Positions 19,301 through 26,431 of a DNA stretch of 27,869 nt are shown one piece after another (position 1 is the stretch's first letter; the number at the start of each line of letters is the position of its first letter). Under the pieces are notes generated by a model, which was not told where the DNA came from, made no database searches, and worked only from the letters and a program-made list of their open reading frames with translations. Source of the DNA: Barthelona sp. PAP020 (lineage: Eukaryota; Metamonada: BaSk clade); contig JARQWU010000127.1 in the NCBI GenBank assembly GCA_040182905.1, positions 1 through 27,869 on the forward strand. The letters are read 5' to 3'. A program made the translations under genes and the position numbers.

Positions 19301-22300
19301 GAATAATTGAGACAATTTTTTCAACTTATTGATGGTTGCTTTATCTTGAATTTCAATAGATTGTCTCGGAAAATTCCTAACTGCATACTTTATGTATTTT
19401 GCCAAACATTCACAACTTAACAAACACACACTCAAATCATTATCTGAAATCAATTCAAAAAGAACTTCAACAATAGTCTTTAATTCCGGAAATTCCTTAT
19501 CAATATGCAGTTTGGACAATTCTAATATCCAATTCACCATGGCAAACGATAAGTTTCGAAAATCATCATGATTTGGTAATTTTAACAAGCATCCAAATCG
19601 AATAATATGAGGATAGTACAAATTGATCAATTTACTGATATCAAAAACTTTATTCATTTCTCTTAACCCAATACTAGTTAAGATCAATTGATAAAAAGCT
19701 TCACTTGCATACAATTGTAATTGAGTATCTTGGGTTTGTAAAATCAAATCCACACATGGTTGAAACAATGGGTCGATTGAAAACTTAAAGAATTGACTCG
19801 CTTTCACGTCTTTACCTACAATATTTTCCAAAGACACTTTTATCCCTGATAAAACCTCAACATTCTCATTGTTTTTTTCCTCGACAACAAATTGAGATAT
19901 CATAAGGTTACATTCCAAAGCTAATCGCCTTATTTCCCCACTTTGTTCCTTCGGTACAAATGTTAATACATTTTTATGTGTGTAGCGTTCTTTATCTTCT
20001 TGCAAAAGCAAAGAATCAACATCAATACCTTTTGTGCTTTCATCAACATTTTTTGACAGTTCATCATTATCAGTGTCAACCAATATCCCAACTTCAACAT
20101 CAGCAACTTTAAAAAACAAACACTTTTTCAACTTATTACTTAATGATTGAATTGTCTTATTAAATACGTGCTTTCCATCCACAATGTGGTTATTTTCATC
20201 ACAAATATTTGTTTTCCTGCACACATTGAGAAAATTATGCACGTTTTTCAATAATAATTGTTCTAAACTCGCAGATTGATAAAAATCAAAACTCTTCTCC
20301 ACAATGGCCACGTACAAATCAAAGCAAATTAAACCCAATGGAATTTCTAAAAGAAATTCCAAAGGTGCCTTTGCATCAATAGGTGAAAAAGAAGATAGCT
20401 GTTTAAAAATTGTTCGTGCCATTTCAGTAAAGATAAAAGCTAAATTTTGACACAAATACAATAAAGGAGAATCAAATTCCTTTTCAAGATACATATTAGA
20501 AATGGATACATTACGAAACACAAAATCTTGAAAAGAAATGTCAAAACTTTCCAATAATTCGAACATTGAAGGAACAAGATTGCAAAACTTTAAAATTTGT
20601 GTCAAATTCTTTAAAATTGAAAAGTTGCTTTTAACAAATTGAAATTTTTGAAAAATTTGAAACATTTTGTGAAACATGGGAACCAAAAATGTGGCCCATT
20701 CTTGTTTTCCTTCATTATTATAAGCTAATGAGAGTAATTTATTTGTTAGCTTATCAATAGCAACACTGATCTTTAAAAGATATTCCCAATCGTGTGGAAC
20801 TTTCAAAATTTTTTGAGCTTCAAATGAATCTTCATCTGACTTTATCTCTTCAGTAATGATTTCCAAATCAAACGTACTGATTTCCTTAGCAAAAGAAAAG
20901 AAAACACTTTGATAAAATAAAATATGACTAATATGACCCAAAGAAACCAAATTATCCAAAAATACAAATGTTAATCGTTCAAGACTAGTATTTTCAACAT
21001 ATTTACGTAAAACTTTCATAAAATGTTCAGAACAATATTCTTCCAACATTTTCTTTTCATGAAAGACTTCCAACAAATCAAAAAATTTGGTTAAAATTTG
21101 AGATTTCAAATTGTTTGAAAAATTTCCAAAATTTTGAAAAATTTCTTCCAAAACATTTGCCAACAATTCTAAAGTTTGTGTGTCATTAATAGCAATGCTC
21201 TTTTTGACAATCAAAAAGATGATTGGAAGTATTTGACGATTTTCACTCAAATTATTAAAAAGAACCAAATTAGCTAGCTTTATCATATCTTCATATCCAT
21301 CAAACATTTCAAAATCCATTGAATAACATTGAATCAACAATGTCAAATGCATAAATGACTTCTCTTTATGACATTTATCAGAAATATTCATCAATTTATT
21401 GTACATAGACTGAGTAACGTCTTCAATTTTGCTGCTCAAACAAATTAAAACCTGTTCAAAAGCTTGAAATGAAATCAACTGTAAGTTACGATTTCTATGA
21501 ATAGTTAAAGGTTTTAAAGCCTCCAATAACAATAAAGTCATATCAAAAACATCATCTCTCAATGTATCAAACAGAAGAAATTTCTCAATTTGCAAAAATA
21601 TCAAATTACACACACTGTTTGGAATAATCACAAAAGAACGTTCGCTTTCAGGCACTTGACAAAAAGTGATACACAATTTCAACACTTTTATCTTGTCTTC
21701 AACTTCAATAGGCGAATTCTTTTGTTGGAACAGACCAACTAAACAATTAAAACAACCACTTATCAAATTTCTCTTTGGTGTATCACCGCTTTCAATCTCT
21801 TTTTCTATCAAAGTTATGTTTTGATCAATCAAATTATTTAATGAATCCTCTTCGAGCATAATTTTTGAAGTTAATAACATTGTAGATAATAGTTGCAAAG
21901 CACAACTTTGTGATGTAGTTGAATACTTGGTCATTGTAGGAATCCTTACTATTTTATTAAAAAGCTTGTCAAATAGCATCAACGAATCATCTTCAATGTT
22001 TTGAAAGTATAGTGAAAAACTTTTTATCAAATCATTTAAACAATTTATGGCTTTGGAAACAATTCTGGAGGAAAGAACTGGATTAATCAACTTATAAAAA
22101 GTTTTAATGATTAAATCAACATAAGGTAACAAATAATCTTCTTCATTTGAACGAAGAATGATTTCATTCACTATTTCCATGCAATCCAATTGATAATTCA
22201 TGTTATCTTCACTTTTACTGATAAATTGCAAGATATTTATGCTTTGATCATAAAATAATTTATCAACAATCCAAGAAAATTCATAAACTGGACATTTTTG

Positions 22301-22381
22301 ACAGATTTCAATGAATATTGGGGTATTAAGAGAAGGATATTTCGTAATAAATTCATCTACTACTTCTTTAATAAACGTCAT
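10397..22381 (-). CDS. DNA-dependent protein kinase catalytic subunit-like PIKK (DNA-PKcs)
   Basis: One open frame of 3994 aa (human DNA-PKcs is about 4,100), without introns. In animals this kinase joins Ku at DNA double-strand breaks during end joining. Most of the chain is helical repeat (HEAT-like). Residues around 2050-2110 (NLKLFAIRVILNRSELMKPYA, then FNYFTVECILMLLTWS) match the DNA-PKcs-specific region near NUC194. Residues 2559-2590 carry six SQ/TQ sites, and 2634-2646 read RSYKKGELPDIEM, a DNA-PKcs block that follows the ABCDE cluster. A FAT region covers about 2750-3450. In the kinase domain K3588 lies in LIKQGEDLRLD, D3761 and N3766 lie in GDRHLSN, and D3778 lies in IDFGYSF, followed by VPELTLFRLTP, a DNA-PKcs rather than ATM, ATR or TOR signature. 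An Asn-rich insertion follows near 3845-3860. The FATC at the end has ELAADPAILSSIWIGWTAFV. All catalytic residues are present. The ATG at 22379-22381 opens the longest frame, and no better start is seen. Confidence 0.95.
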   Translation of the reverse strand: MTFIKEVVDEFITKYPSLNTPIFIEICQKCPVYEFSWIVDKLFYDQSINILQFISKSEDNMNYQLDCMEIVNEIILRSNEEDYLLPYVDLIIKTFYKLINPVLSSRIVSKAINCLNDLIKSFSLYFQNIEDDSLMLFDKLFNKIVRIPTMTKYSTTSQSCALQLLSTMLLTSKIMLEEDSLNNLIDQNITLIEKEIESGDTPKRNLISGCFNCLVGLFQQKNSPIEVEDKIKVLKLCITFCQVPESERSFVIIPNSVCNLIFLQIEKFLLFDTLRDDVFDMTLLLLEALKPLTIHRNRNLQLISFQAFEQVLICLSSKIEDVTQSMYNKLMNISDKCHKEKSFMHLTLLIQCYSMDFEMFDGYEDMIKLANLVLFNNLSENRQILPIIFLIVKKSIAINDTQTLELLANVLEEIFQNFGNFSNNLKSQILTKFFDLLEVFHEKKMLEEYCSEHFMKVLRKYVENTSLERLTFVFLDNLVSLGHISHILFYQSVFFSFAKEISTFDLEIITEEIKSDEDSFEAQKILKVPHDWEYLLKISVAIDKLTNKLLSLAYNNEGKQEWATFLVPMFHKMFQIFQKFQFVKSNFSILKNLTQILKFCNLVPSMFELLESFDISFQDFVFRNVSISNMYLEKEFDSPLLYLCQNLAFIFTEMARTIFKQLSSFSPIDAKAPLEFLLEIPLGLICFDLYVAIVEKSFDFYQSASLEQLLLKNVHNFLNVCRKTNICDENNHIVDGKHVFNKTIQSLSNKLKKCLFFKVADVEVGILVDTDNDELSKNVDESTKGIDVDSLLLQEDKERYTHKNVLTFVPKEQSGEIRRLALECNLMISQFVVEEKNNENVEVLSGIKVSLENIVGKDVKASQFFKFSIDPLFQPCVDLILQTQDTQLQLYASEAFYQLILTSIGLREMNKVFDISKLINLYYPHIIRFGCLLKLPNHDDFRNLSFAMVNWILELSKLHIDKEFPELKTIVEVLFELISDNDLSVCLLSCECLAKYIKYAVRNFPRQSIEIQDKATINKLKKLSQLFNMDVIMSRLCDLLSSKESTKISGGLSLFKALYRDIRENSYLTSKYIMTIFVSILTIDPIHLFVVDELEFVLVKFPRIILSYLDMLNVVPNETNELYRHEPLTYIDMLDLILVYCAHENVEIRKRCVKYLPKLFKTHEEFIEYLRNQNLELLFNSFAEDLAEYGDDELEMKIKKCCGFFDFLVSIQSWILVDFSHIEASISAFLVPMLINLEGTELTFQRYHQLIVSLCHFCSIQDNVKVIFSSTEESNDKLILSQFLETFVFFIIILENIEETLICNYFDSVKEMCLAIRRNSNSNYGAILEGCFMGMINETFEISFELFNSLIVDTNVQLPREQLGIFTVSYYLQNLMESLDFTKYFDSTKVEMGLNSLKTCLVSDLSAGFCNEIKIQQIMKVLVKILNFSQNFVDELDFFKHSEYLQILLNNFQCDLKIFDLMKFNSLIVLKNKPSILQLNQNIELFQSIHNVLKLQILDCGMISDFFIENGVFDSAIKLLGVDSSAKFNEVFVVLLNYLMYHCESNSKNSIGLTNVAVELLEIVAEEPLKFSFVFLKDCIELYGNLNRFQDLSENDLHLGNLTKIMNCVMPYNNDSNKVEGLDIVSLIFEKTIEIGNPLLLTSILPMFNDEKFVEQKVYKVFLKSLKSLYSHEKLIFCEFFMKVFSTSNVCSKVRCFVIEHFLVRLLVLASDFEWIYIFFENYCKLIYEQLNNSTFEIFKTFKKKTDLFVFDDDHILTISEYYKEKTCLLKILLNIYDLIPRDIFINRIAPTFSGEGIDPSGKDVYTKNILILVINIRSNENVIGQEDKMNWLSFEIYKQYCTLLLTSILFNLQYYKSFHEPVLEVRDKSKITFFKQINMFLLKKPKSEEKFNIYNFCFVSTMEEIPLEIENENNTFQTDVSRMSSNAYNAQLSNNDAMKLISLPGSLAMNTIGNSLSSSLFASSIDVQSLSYDIAQKLSSNAQNNENQDNSWTINIENAYSNNLISSMTGLQSDYFNNLPSMWAIISSIDILCCDELKSLNEGKKLTPLEKIPSYVGFLLDLLKQHINLKLFAIRVILNRSELMKPYASYLIQPIVDTLLELSPSKSKIFNYFTVECILMLLTWSSIIEENKVTLKETFSQFINHLIRGCADENERIVKRNIKLLNSLLKHFVHIVDINFKPLMAFLFSKNKEKSSIFKFVGINLFHTFSQQKLSLKQMFPSVSFSKLFEIFASLFQSKGISMKEINVLMRALALAIKNDYDYVEVVPEDLNKFLNLFDRSGKNFDKFLNVLLPLSEIYPVSIIQFTSLLFNKLGSGCSLLSSIKILEFLGNILVYDDGKLISVEKFEEGLEFILETAKSADFSVKFKSFKILNNLMKHEISFSCRERISELCIALEKSFHQGFKNEEIVLTYVELVGKIWLQTQDKALLEILLNTSSRNEKSFNHVMSTVLTAVLPSSLTGVNVLTIEEYCQCIVKSLRVFNDLHLFTNLPYVFSKLMNNFEFSKLTLFNYQQIQMSTQQIKEGINGNTEISEYLTKLSSSLDNTLNFLPRFMVQQTQYSLFSQTISSQAEVGVFSSSLTGQSQTQSQNYGFDLTYGAKRYNDNPRNRWKNQLRKTKNFDKTTRKNRSARIRSYKKGELPDIEMNMEQLLSPIIITSVFSQNVGKFLVEEIISSLLRFLVDGYIFESIDEYKDLFLNICEAILTNLARNTIDLFFECLIGLFEHLNTRITVTTLNFSETYGFNVLTFTKRMNMRDNFISITTELNKLIIPRKRLQSRLITMALQTNRQILLDQVLCVLLSLSQHLLGVFDIEEEDETDNFGENTDILLETEENIEDEIEQMKHHQNNDLLSSNYNILTIQMQYLQKELFRIATLAHDESSQIYLTQQINVPESLNEAIRYRNQNDHYHALNKYIETLDGLSEQSTLNSVCEIEILECLENMSQWSSLVNELRQNANDYGIKEEKELVNYFLKDEFYENFYFSKYINGLLSSLDRIISEQYFLNILDSCNDKNIKSYQFLKVIGELIKNKYDSGAYYLKEYYKELLKNQIRLDRNDLTFIQIINDYINENDLNIKVNMIKFSLKTMNDIKMVSKCTNLLNYLFSKSNQYSKTICDDIDYQFTDILFEKAILAENKFIASSIIKKDLPISQKNQMHFIYDSYFKEKENDSDNIQLLFSNLSNLNIDSNFTYCSKCLNNSLEKLLLKSLMCKNYDIFENILQTYIKKIDDPSILSILLEQLEMNRSNKLFRLAIDLIGVLCSTNACLSAVFKIARLLYEENLFEMYRELFFILDGLPDDFISVENEFKFLINSLTDPRLIPLSIPLILRLNDSCPSLLYYPLMLQKETFKLLTISTPLMNDLQKNDIELEDIDLLEDDTEIVFEKLLKICCFENFEKLMKFIENFFEIMIPVIYIDFKIMLKLFCPLPIWIRNIFEILRKESSTNSEKEKSLAEFNDFFTLRKYDRFFSEERLFLIEKIKIRFGVIQKLFESIIKSSIDTKESISKFNSHFKTLEMVFQKELVNGTHDLHYFSPLLPKHLQKNSIYSPFKHDIMLLSVQSTIQMISSARKPIKLTFITSNHSTVNILIKQGEDLRLDSGLLRLIHSTVGKLAYQTVPLDKTCGLIEWVENSNSLLDLLEYCEIPDETSRSKMTIKESFQQLRTAYSKHQESFLKENLEDTSKLQKYLSNSQQLCLAYLNINSELAADMYLDFINEHFSFRYVIRNYIKSLSSNYLSFFESLEQMFQQYVDLSLTSYLFNFGDRHLSNILINRKNMFHIDFGYSFDIPIRLQVPELTLFRLTPIFAGLTSPLSLLGKLQMEFSSKLAEIFKRKYEILAVLEDMLFVNNTNDLNNLNNKNNCKNRLNLCHPSLHFVHFILKMNDIEQLKWNNNNSVMIRVVERIIGFEGTMRFNAFVEILKRHDDDISNELGQLLEQNEVEAVCQYFAANFQILEQYLDFNNSNNVLSFEEVSKIIIELAADPAILSSIWIGWTAFV

Positions 22382-22462
22382 TATAATAAAATTACATTCA
22401 TTACATTTAAAAACAACAAATAAAAATTATCAACTGAAAACAAAAGGATTTTTTTTGTCACA
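22382..22462. promoter_or_regulatory. 81-bp divergent promoter region, DNA-PKcs and RabGGTase alpha genes
   Basis: The two ATGs face away from each other across only 81 bp. On the + strand, TCACA (22458-22462) is a perfect TCA(C/T)(A/T) initiator abutting the RabGGTase ATG, implying a 3-nt leader if its A is the start. On the minus strand I find no good initiator match near the DNA-PKcs ATG. The rest is A/T-rich with a T8 run near 22449-22456. Confidence 0.6.
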
Positions 22463-23554
22463 ATGTCTGAAAAAGAACTTCATTTTAAAAATATGTGTGA
22501 TGAATTATTTCATTATAGAGATAATGATTTATTCAAAAACGATACAGAAAAAGGATTAAAATTAACAAAAGAAATTTTATTACTAAATCCAATGTTATAT
22601 ACAGCCTGGAATGTAAGAAAAAACGTATTACAAATTTTAGAAAATGAATTAAAAGAAGATGCAATTGAACATGATAAATTATTTGATTATGAATTAAAAC
22701 TAACTAGTGGTGGATTAAACATCAATGCAAAATTATATGCTGTTTGGTATCATAGAGAATGGTGCATTAAAAAATTATATAACCCTGATTTTGAAGAAGA
22801 ATTGAAATTGACTCAATTTCTTCTAAATAAAGATTCAAGAAATTTTCATGCTTGGAATTATCGAAGAGAGATATGTAATTTAATTGAAAAAAAAACGGGA
22901 AGTAAAGATATTTGGAAAAAGGAGTTTGATTTGTCTTATAAAATGATCGAAATGAATATATCTAACTTTTCCGTTTATCATAATAGAGTAAACTTTTTAT
23001 TTAAAAAAGAAAAATATTGTTTTGAAGATATTGAACAGGAGCTTAGATTGTGTCATAATGCAATTGTTTGTGACCCTTCAGATTATTCAATATTTGGTTA
23101 TTACTCATTTTTATTGTCTAAATTAGTCGAATTGATGAATGTGAATGAGTTTGTATTTTTTGAAGTGGATGAAGACTTCTCAATTCATAATGATGTTGCT
23201 GAAGTTGAAGATGATGAAGCTTGGACAAAATTTGAGATGTATGAAACAAATTCTACCAAACAAAATAAAAAAAAATGTTTGGCAATGTTTCCTTTGGTTG
23301 CTGACAAAGAAAAAGATATTTCTGTCATTCAAAAACAAATTTACAAAGAATTTTGCTTGTTGTTCGCTTTTATTGAAGGAATTGATGTCGATGTCAAACA
23401 AAGTAAATTGCTAAAATTGGAAGTGTTAAAATTGGCTAAGTTAGTTTTCCCTAATAAAATGAAAAAAGTTCCAGTTTTTCTGGAATTTTTCAGTGACCTG
23501 TGCCTTTTGGATCCATTTTTAAAACCATATTATGAAACTCTTTTGCAGGACTGA
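22463..23554 (+). CDS. Rab geranylgeranyltransferase (GGTase-II) alpha subunit
   Basis: The 363-aa protein is the alpha subunit of the cytosolic enzyme that, with a beta subunit and Rab escort protein, attaches geranylgeranyl groups to Rab GTPases for membrane traffic. Prenyltransferase alpha (PPTA) helical repeats are visible: NPMLYTAWNVRKNVL at 42-56, AVWYHREWCIKKL at 93-105, SRNFHAWNYRREICNLI at 125-141, NFSVYHNRVNFLF at 168-180, and a degenerate DYSIFGYYSFLLSKL at 207-221. The RNFHAWNYRR form favours the Rab-specific subunit over the farnesyltransferase/GGTase-I alpha subunit. The C-terminal third is acidic and then diverged. The leucine-rich and Ig-like domains of the animal enzyme are absent, as in yeast. 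The start is fixed by the initiator directly before the ATG. TAAA at 23560-23563 lies 6 nt after the TGA. Confidence 0.88.
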   Translation: MSEKELHFKNMCDELFHYRDNDLFKNDTEKGLKLTKEILLLNPMLYTAWNVRKNVLQILENELKEDAIEHDKLFDYELKLTSGGLNINAKLYAVWYHREWCIKKLYNPDFEEELKLTQFLLNKDSRNFHAWNYRREICNLIEKKTGSKDIWKKEFDLSYKMIEMNISNFSVYHNRVNFLFKKEKYCFEDIEQELRLCHNAIVCDPSDYSIFGYYSFLLSKLVELMNVNEFVFFEVDEDFSIHNDVAEVEDDEAWTKFEMYETNSTKQNKKKCLAMFPLVADKEKDISVIQKQIYKEFCLLFAFIEGIDVDVKQSKLLKLEVLKLAKLVFPNKMKKVPVFLEFFSDLCLLDPFLKPYYETLLQD

Positions 23555-24277
23555 GTTCGTAAATCCTTGATTGTTTTTTTTTTTTTGCTGAATGAAATTC
23601 CTCAACACATGAATTGAACAATGGTTTCAAGATAAAGAACCAAATTTGGGAAGAATGTGTTGATGTTTATGTTCTTCAAAACCCTCTTGATTAGTGGAAA
23701 ATTTTTCATACCAACCAACAAAAAAAAAAATTAAAAATTAAAAAACATATTGTCACACTTTGTTGAAAAATCAAATAATGCCCTAAAATGCAAATTTCCT
23801 GCAGTAAAATCCCATTAATACAGTGTCCAAAGAAATAGCAAGGCAAAGAATTCTTTTTTTTTTTCACATTATTTGCTAAGAAATTTTATTAATATTAACA
23901 CAAATGAATGTTTTAATAATCCAATTGAATAATGAATGCTGTGAGTGAATTAAAAAAAATGTGGAAGTTCATGCTCAATGAACGGAATTTATTGGAGATA
24001 TAAAGAGGTCATCAAATATCACTTCCTTTATTTGTTGTTTCTTGACCATCTTTAGGTCCAATTTTTTAAGTTACTTGGGCATCTGAATCCACGTGAGTTT
24101 TCCCCAAACCTTATGCTAACTCGTTTTGTTGTTCACTGAACAACTCATACCTCATAAATATCTAATAAAAAAAAGATACAAGTTTAAAAATTTACACATG
24201 TATTGAAACAACTAATTATCGACATCAACTAGATCTGGTATGGGGTAAAAAAGCAAAGCAAAAATATTGTTGGAGAT
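23555..24277. other. 723-bp convergent intergenic region without a supported gene
   Basis: This AT-rich stretch lies between the RabGGTase stop and the kinase stop. It has T/A homopolymers (T12 near 23575-23586, A10 near 23721-23730 followed by TTAAAAATTAAAAAA). I find no long open frame, no tRNA-like B box (GTTCRANYC) and no sign of a transposon. Its right end holds an inverted repeat at the kinase stop codon. Confidence 0.55.
23560..23563 (+). terminator. TAAA poly(A) signal after the RabGGTase alpha stop
   Basis: TAAA begins 6 nt after TGA (23552-23554), consistent with the short 3' ends of trichomonad mRNAs. Inferred from sequence only. Confidence 0.35.
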
Positions 24278-24282
24278 CTAGT
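24228..24282. repeat. Inverted repeat ACTAGATCT / AGATCTAGT spanning the kinase stop codon
   Basis: The arms 24228-24236 and 24274-24282 are perfect 9-base complements separated by 37 bases. The kinase stop codon (TAG on the minus strand, 24278-24280) lies inside one arm. In the kinase mRNA this would form a hairpin that includes the stop and starts the 3' untranslated region. Confidence 0.55.
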
Positions 24283-26431
24283 GGGATGCGATGAATTCTT
24301 GAATTGGCACATTATTGGGATAATTAGAACCAGAACATAACAAACGAGTCCCATTATGATTAAGAGCCATAGCCCAAATCTGAAAAGGTACAGTAACCAC
24401 CTGCAGCACGAGACCTGTTTCGCTTCGAATCACAGCAAATGATCCATCAGAAGAACCAGAATACACCAGTGAACCATCTTGAGAGAAGATAAGAGATGAT
24501 ATCCTGTGACAGTGAATATTATAGTCTCCTACCAACTCTTTAGATTCAACATCAAATATCTTGAATATGCCGCTATGATCACCTGTAACCCAAAAAGCAC
24601 CATTAGGTGAGAAGCTCCCTGAATAAAGCCATTTACGAGCATGCGACCAAGTATGAAGTTCTTCATAAGTTTCCAATGAAAACAACTTTGAATATCCATC
24701 ATGGCTTGCAGAAGCAAAGTATTTCATATCGGGGCTGATACAAACAATTTCAACATCTTTTTCATGTGGTTTACATTCATGTAACTTTTGTCCTTCAACC
24801 GTGTATATGGCAATATAACCACCAACCATACCAAATGAAAGCAATTTACTGTCATGTGAGAAACACAAATCTTTCACACAAGAAGACATATCACAAATCA
24901 CTCTCACAGTTTTCCAAGTATCAACATCCAAAATATGAATTGCTGGACCATATCCACCAATAACTAATAGTTTCGAGTCTGGACTGAAATGAAGACCAAA
25001 GGCCCTAATATAATCTCCATTATGTACAATTTCGTATGTTTCAGCATTATATACTCTTAGTAATACACTATTACGTTTTGCAACAGCAAAAAATCTTCCA
25101 TCAGAACTGTAATCAAGGGCACTGACATGAGAATCAGGAAACTCTTCATCAAAAATAGGGCATTCTTCAAACCTTTCGAATGCACCAACAATTTGGTTTT
25201 TATCTTCAAGAGAAACTCTTATACTGTTGTTTTTTACATTTTCATTCAATTGGTTGGCTGAAAATTCAAGGTCATCTATTTGGCCTGTATTTTCAACAGA
25301 AAGTTCTTTGTGGTTCCTATTCATAAGTTCATTCAACCTATGGGTCAAAAGTTCAACTTGATCGACTAACTCTTTGTTTTTACTGGTTAATTTAGTTTCT
25401 CTAATCTTGAAATCATCTACTTTTTTGATTAATTCCTGATTTATATTTGTTAATTCTGCCTTTTCTTCTTTTAGCAAAGCATTTTCCTTCGACAACCTCT
25501 TTTCGTCAAATCCCAGCCCCTCAAACTGCCGAATTAACATCTGCAAATATTCAGTAATCTCCCTAAATCTTGGTCTTTGTTCGGGATCAACAGTCAGACA
25601 CTTTCTAACAATTCCAAACCCAGGTATTGTGTCCAACAATTCCTTGTCATATGGAAGTTGCCCCCTACTCAATTTTACAGCAACTTGAAAGTCAGATAAT
25701 CCATCAAATGGAACAAAAGCAGAAATGACCTGAGTCAGCATGACACCAAATGACCATACATCTGCAGAAATAGGTTTAATAAATTCTGATTCATCGGCTA
25801 ACTCAGGGGCCACGTATCTTATGGTACCCATCATCGAATTGGCCGAACTCCTGCTTGTATCACGCACAAGCCCAAAATCAGCAACTGCAGGTGTGTAAAT
25901 TCCAGCAGCATCACGTCTCAATAATATATTGTTTGGCTTCAAATCTCTGTGCATAACACCTTTTCTATGACAAAACTCGAGGGCAGACGAAACTTGCATC
26001 ATGATAATTAATTTCTCTTTCAATGATAATTCAGGTATCATATCTGCAAGAACAGTATCACAATATTCCATCACAATACCTTTTTTAAATTCAATCTCAG
26101 TCACACCAAAGACTTGTCGAATGAATGGGTGATCTAAAACCATTGCAAAACACTCTCGATCAAGTTCATCTTTTTCAATCTTTCTCGAAAAAAACTTAAT
26201 TATTACAAGTTTTCCCAATCTCTTAGCAAGATGTAAGTAGGTACCACTGCCGGTGGCAATATTTCTTTCAACTATTTCAAACTCCTTTCCAGGTATATTG
26301 AAATTGCACAATTTGATAAACTTTTCCATTTTTTCAAAAGCGTTTTCATCCGCTTCTTCAACAATTTTTCTGCGTCTTTTCGCACATTGATCTAGTTCAT
26401 TTAATCCCTGTATTTCTTGAAAGGTGAACAT
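24278..26431 (-). CDS. Protein kinase with coiled coil and C-terminal WD40 propeller
   Basis: The 717-aa product is a predicted cytosolic protein kinase of tyrosine kinase-like (TKL) or Ser/Thr type. Residues 1-55 are charged. The kinase domain (about 52-303) has a complete catalytic set: glycine-rich GSGTY at 61-65, K79 in VIIKFF, E93, the catalytic loop HRDLKPNN at 161-168, DFG at 185-187, GTIRYVAPE ending at 210, DVWSFG at 224-229 and R286. HRDLKPNN indicates Ser/Thr specificity. A charged helix with heptad-like spacing (about 305-372) follows, then a polar linker. Seven WD40-type repeats then fill 436-703, with repeated cores such as FSPDSKLLVIGG, SPDMKYFASASHDG and SQDGSLVYSGSSDG. The propeller probably binds partners or substrates. 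The length and order fit a genuine fusion, and the frame is unbroken. The start is supported by an initiator about 20 nt upstream. No TAAA occurs near the stop, unlike the other genes. Confidence 0.93.
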   Translation of the reverse strand: MFTFQEIQGLNELDQCAKRRRKIVEEADENAFEKMEKFIKLCNFNIPGKEFEIVERNIATGSGTYLHLAKRLGKLVIIKFFSRKIEKDELDRECFAMVLDHPFIRQVFGVTEIEFKKGIVMEYCDTVLADMIPELSLKEKLIIMMQVSSALEFCHRKGVMHRDLKPNNILLRRDAAGIYTPAVADFGLVRDTSRSSANSMMGTIRYVAPELADESEFIKPISADVWSFGVMLTQVISAFVPFDGLSDFQVAVKLSRGQLPYDKELLDTIPGFGIVRKCLTVDPEQRPRFREITEYLQMLIRQFEGLGFDEKRLSKENALLKEEKAELTNINQELIKKVDDFKIRETKLTSKNKELVDQVELLTHRLNELMNRNHKELSVENTGQIDDLEFSANQLNENVKNNSIRVSLEDKNQIVGAFERFEECPIFDEEFPDSHVSALDYSSDGRFFAVAKRNSVLLRVYNAETYEIVHNGDYIRAFGLHFSPDSKLLVIGGYGPAIHILDVDTWKTVRVICDMSSCVKDLCFSHDSKLLSFGMVGGYIAIYTVEGQKLHECKPHEKDVEIVCISPDMKYFASASHDGYSKLFSLETYEELHTWSHARKWLYSGSFSPNGAFWVTGDHSGIFKIFDVESKELVGDYNIHCHRISSLIFSQDGSLVYSGSSDGSFAVIRSETGLVLQVVTVPFQIWAMALNHNGTRLLCSGSNYPNNVPIQEFIASH

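Noticed and set aside
10397-22381. Alternative reading of the giant PIKK as ATM, ATR or TOR
   Set aside because: VPELTLFRLTP, the ADPAILSSIWIGW FATC and the RSYKKGELPDIEM block are DNA-PKcs-like, and no TOR FRB signature was seen.
23721-23750. A-rich tract considered as a retroposon poly(A) tail
   Set aside because: There is no adjacent reverse-transcriptase frame, no target-site duplication that I can see, and such runs are common in the spacers here.
24766-24963. Plus-strand open frame opposite the WD40 repeats
   Set aside because: It is a shadow of the well-supported kinase-WD40 gene.
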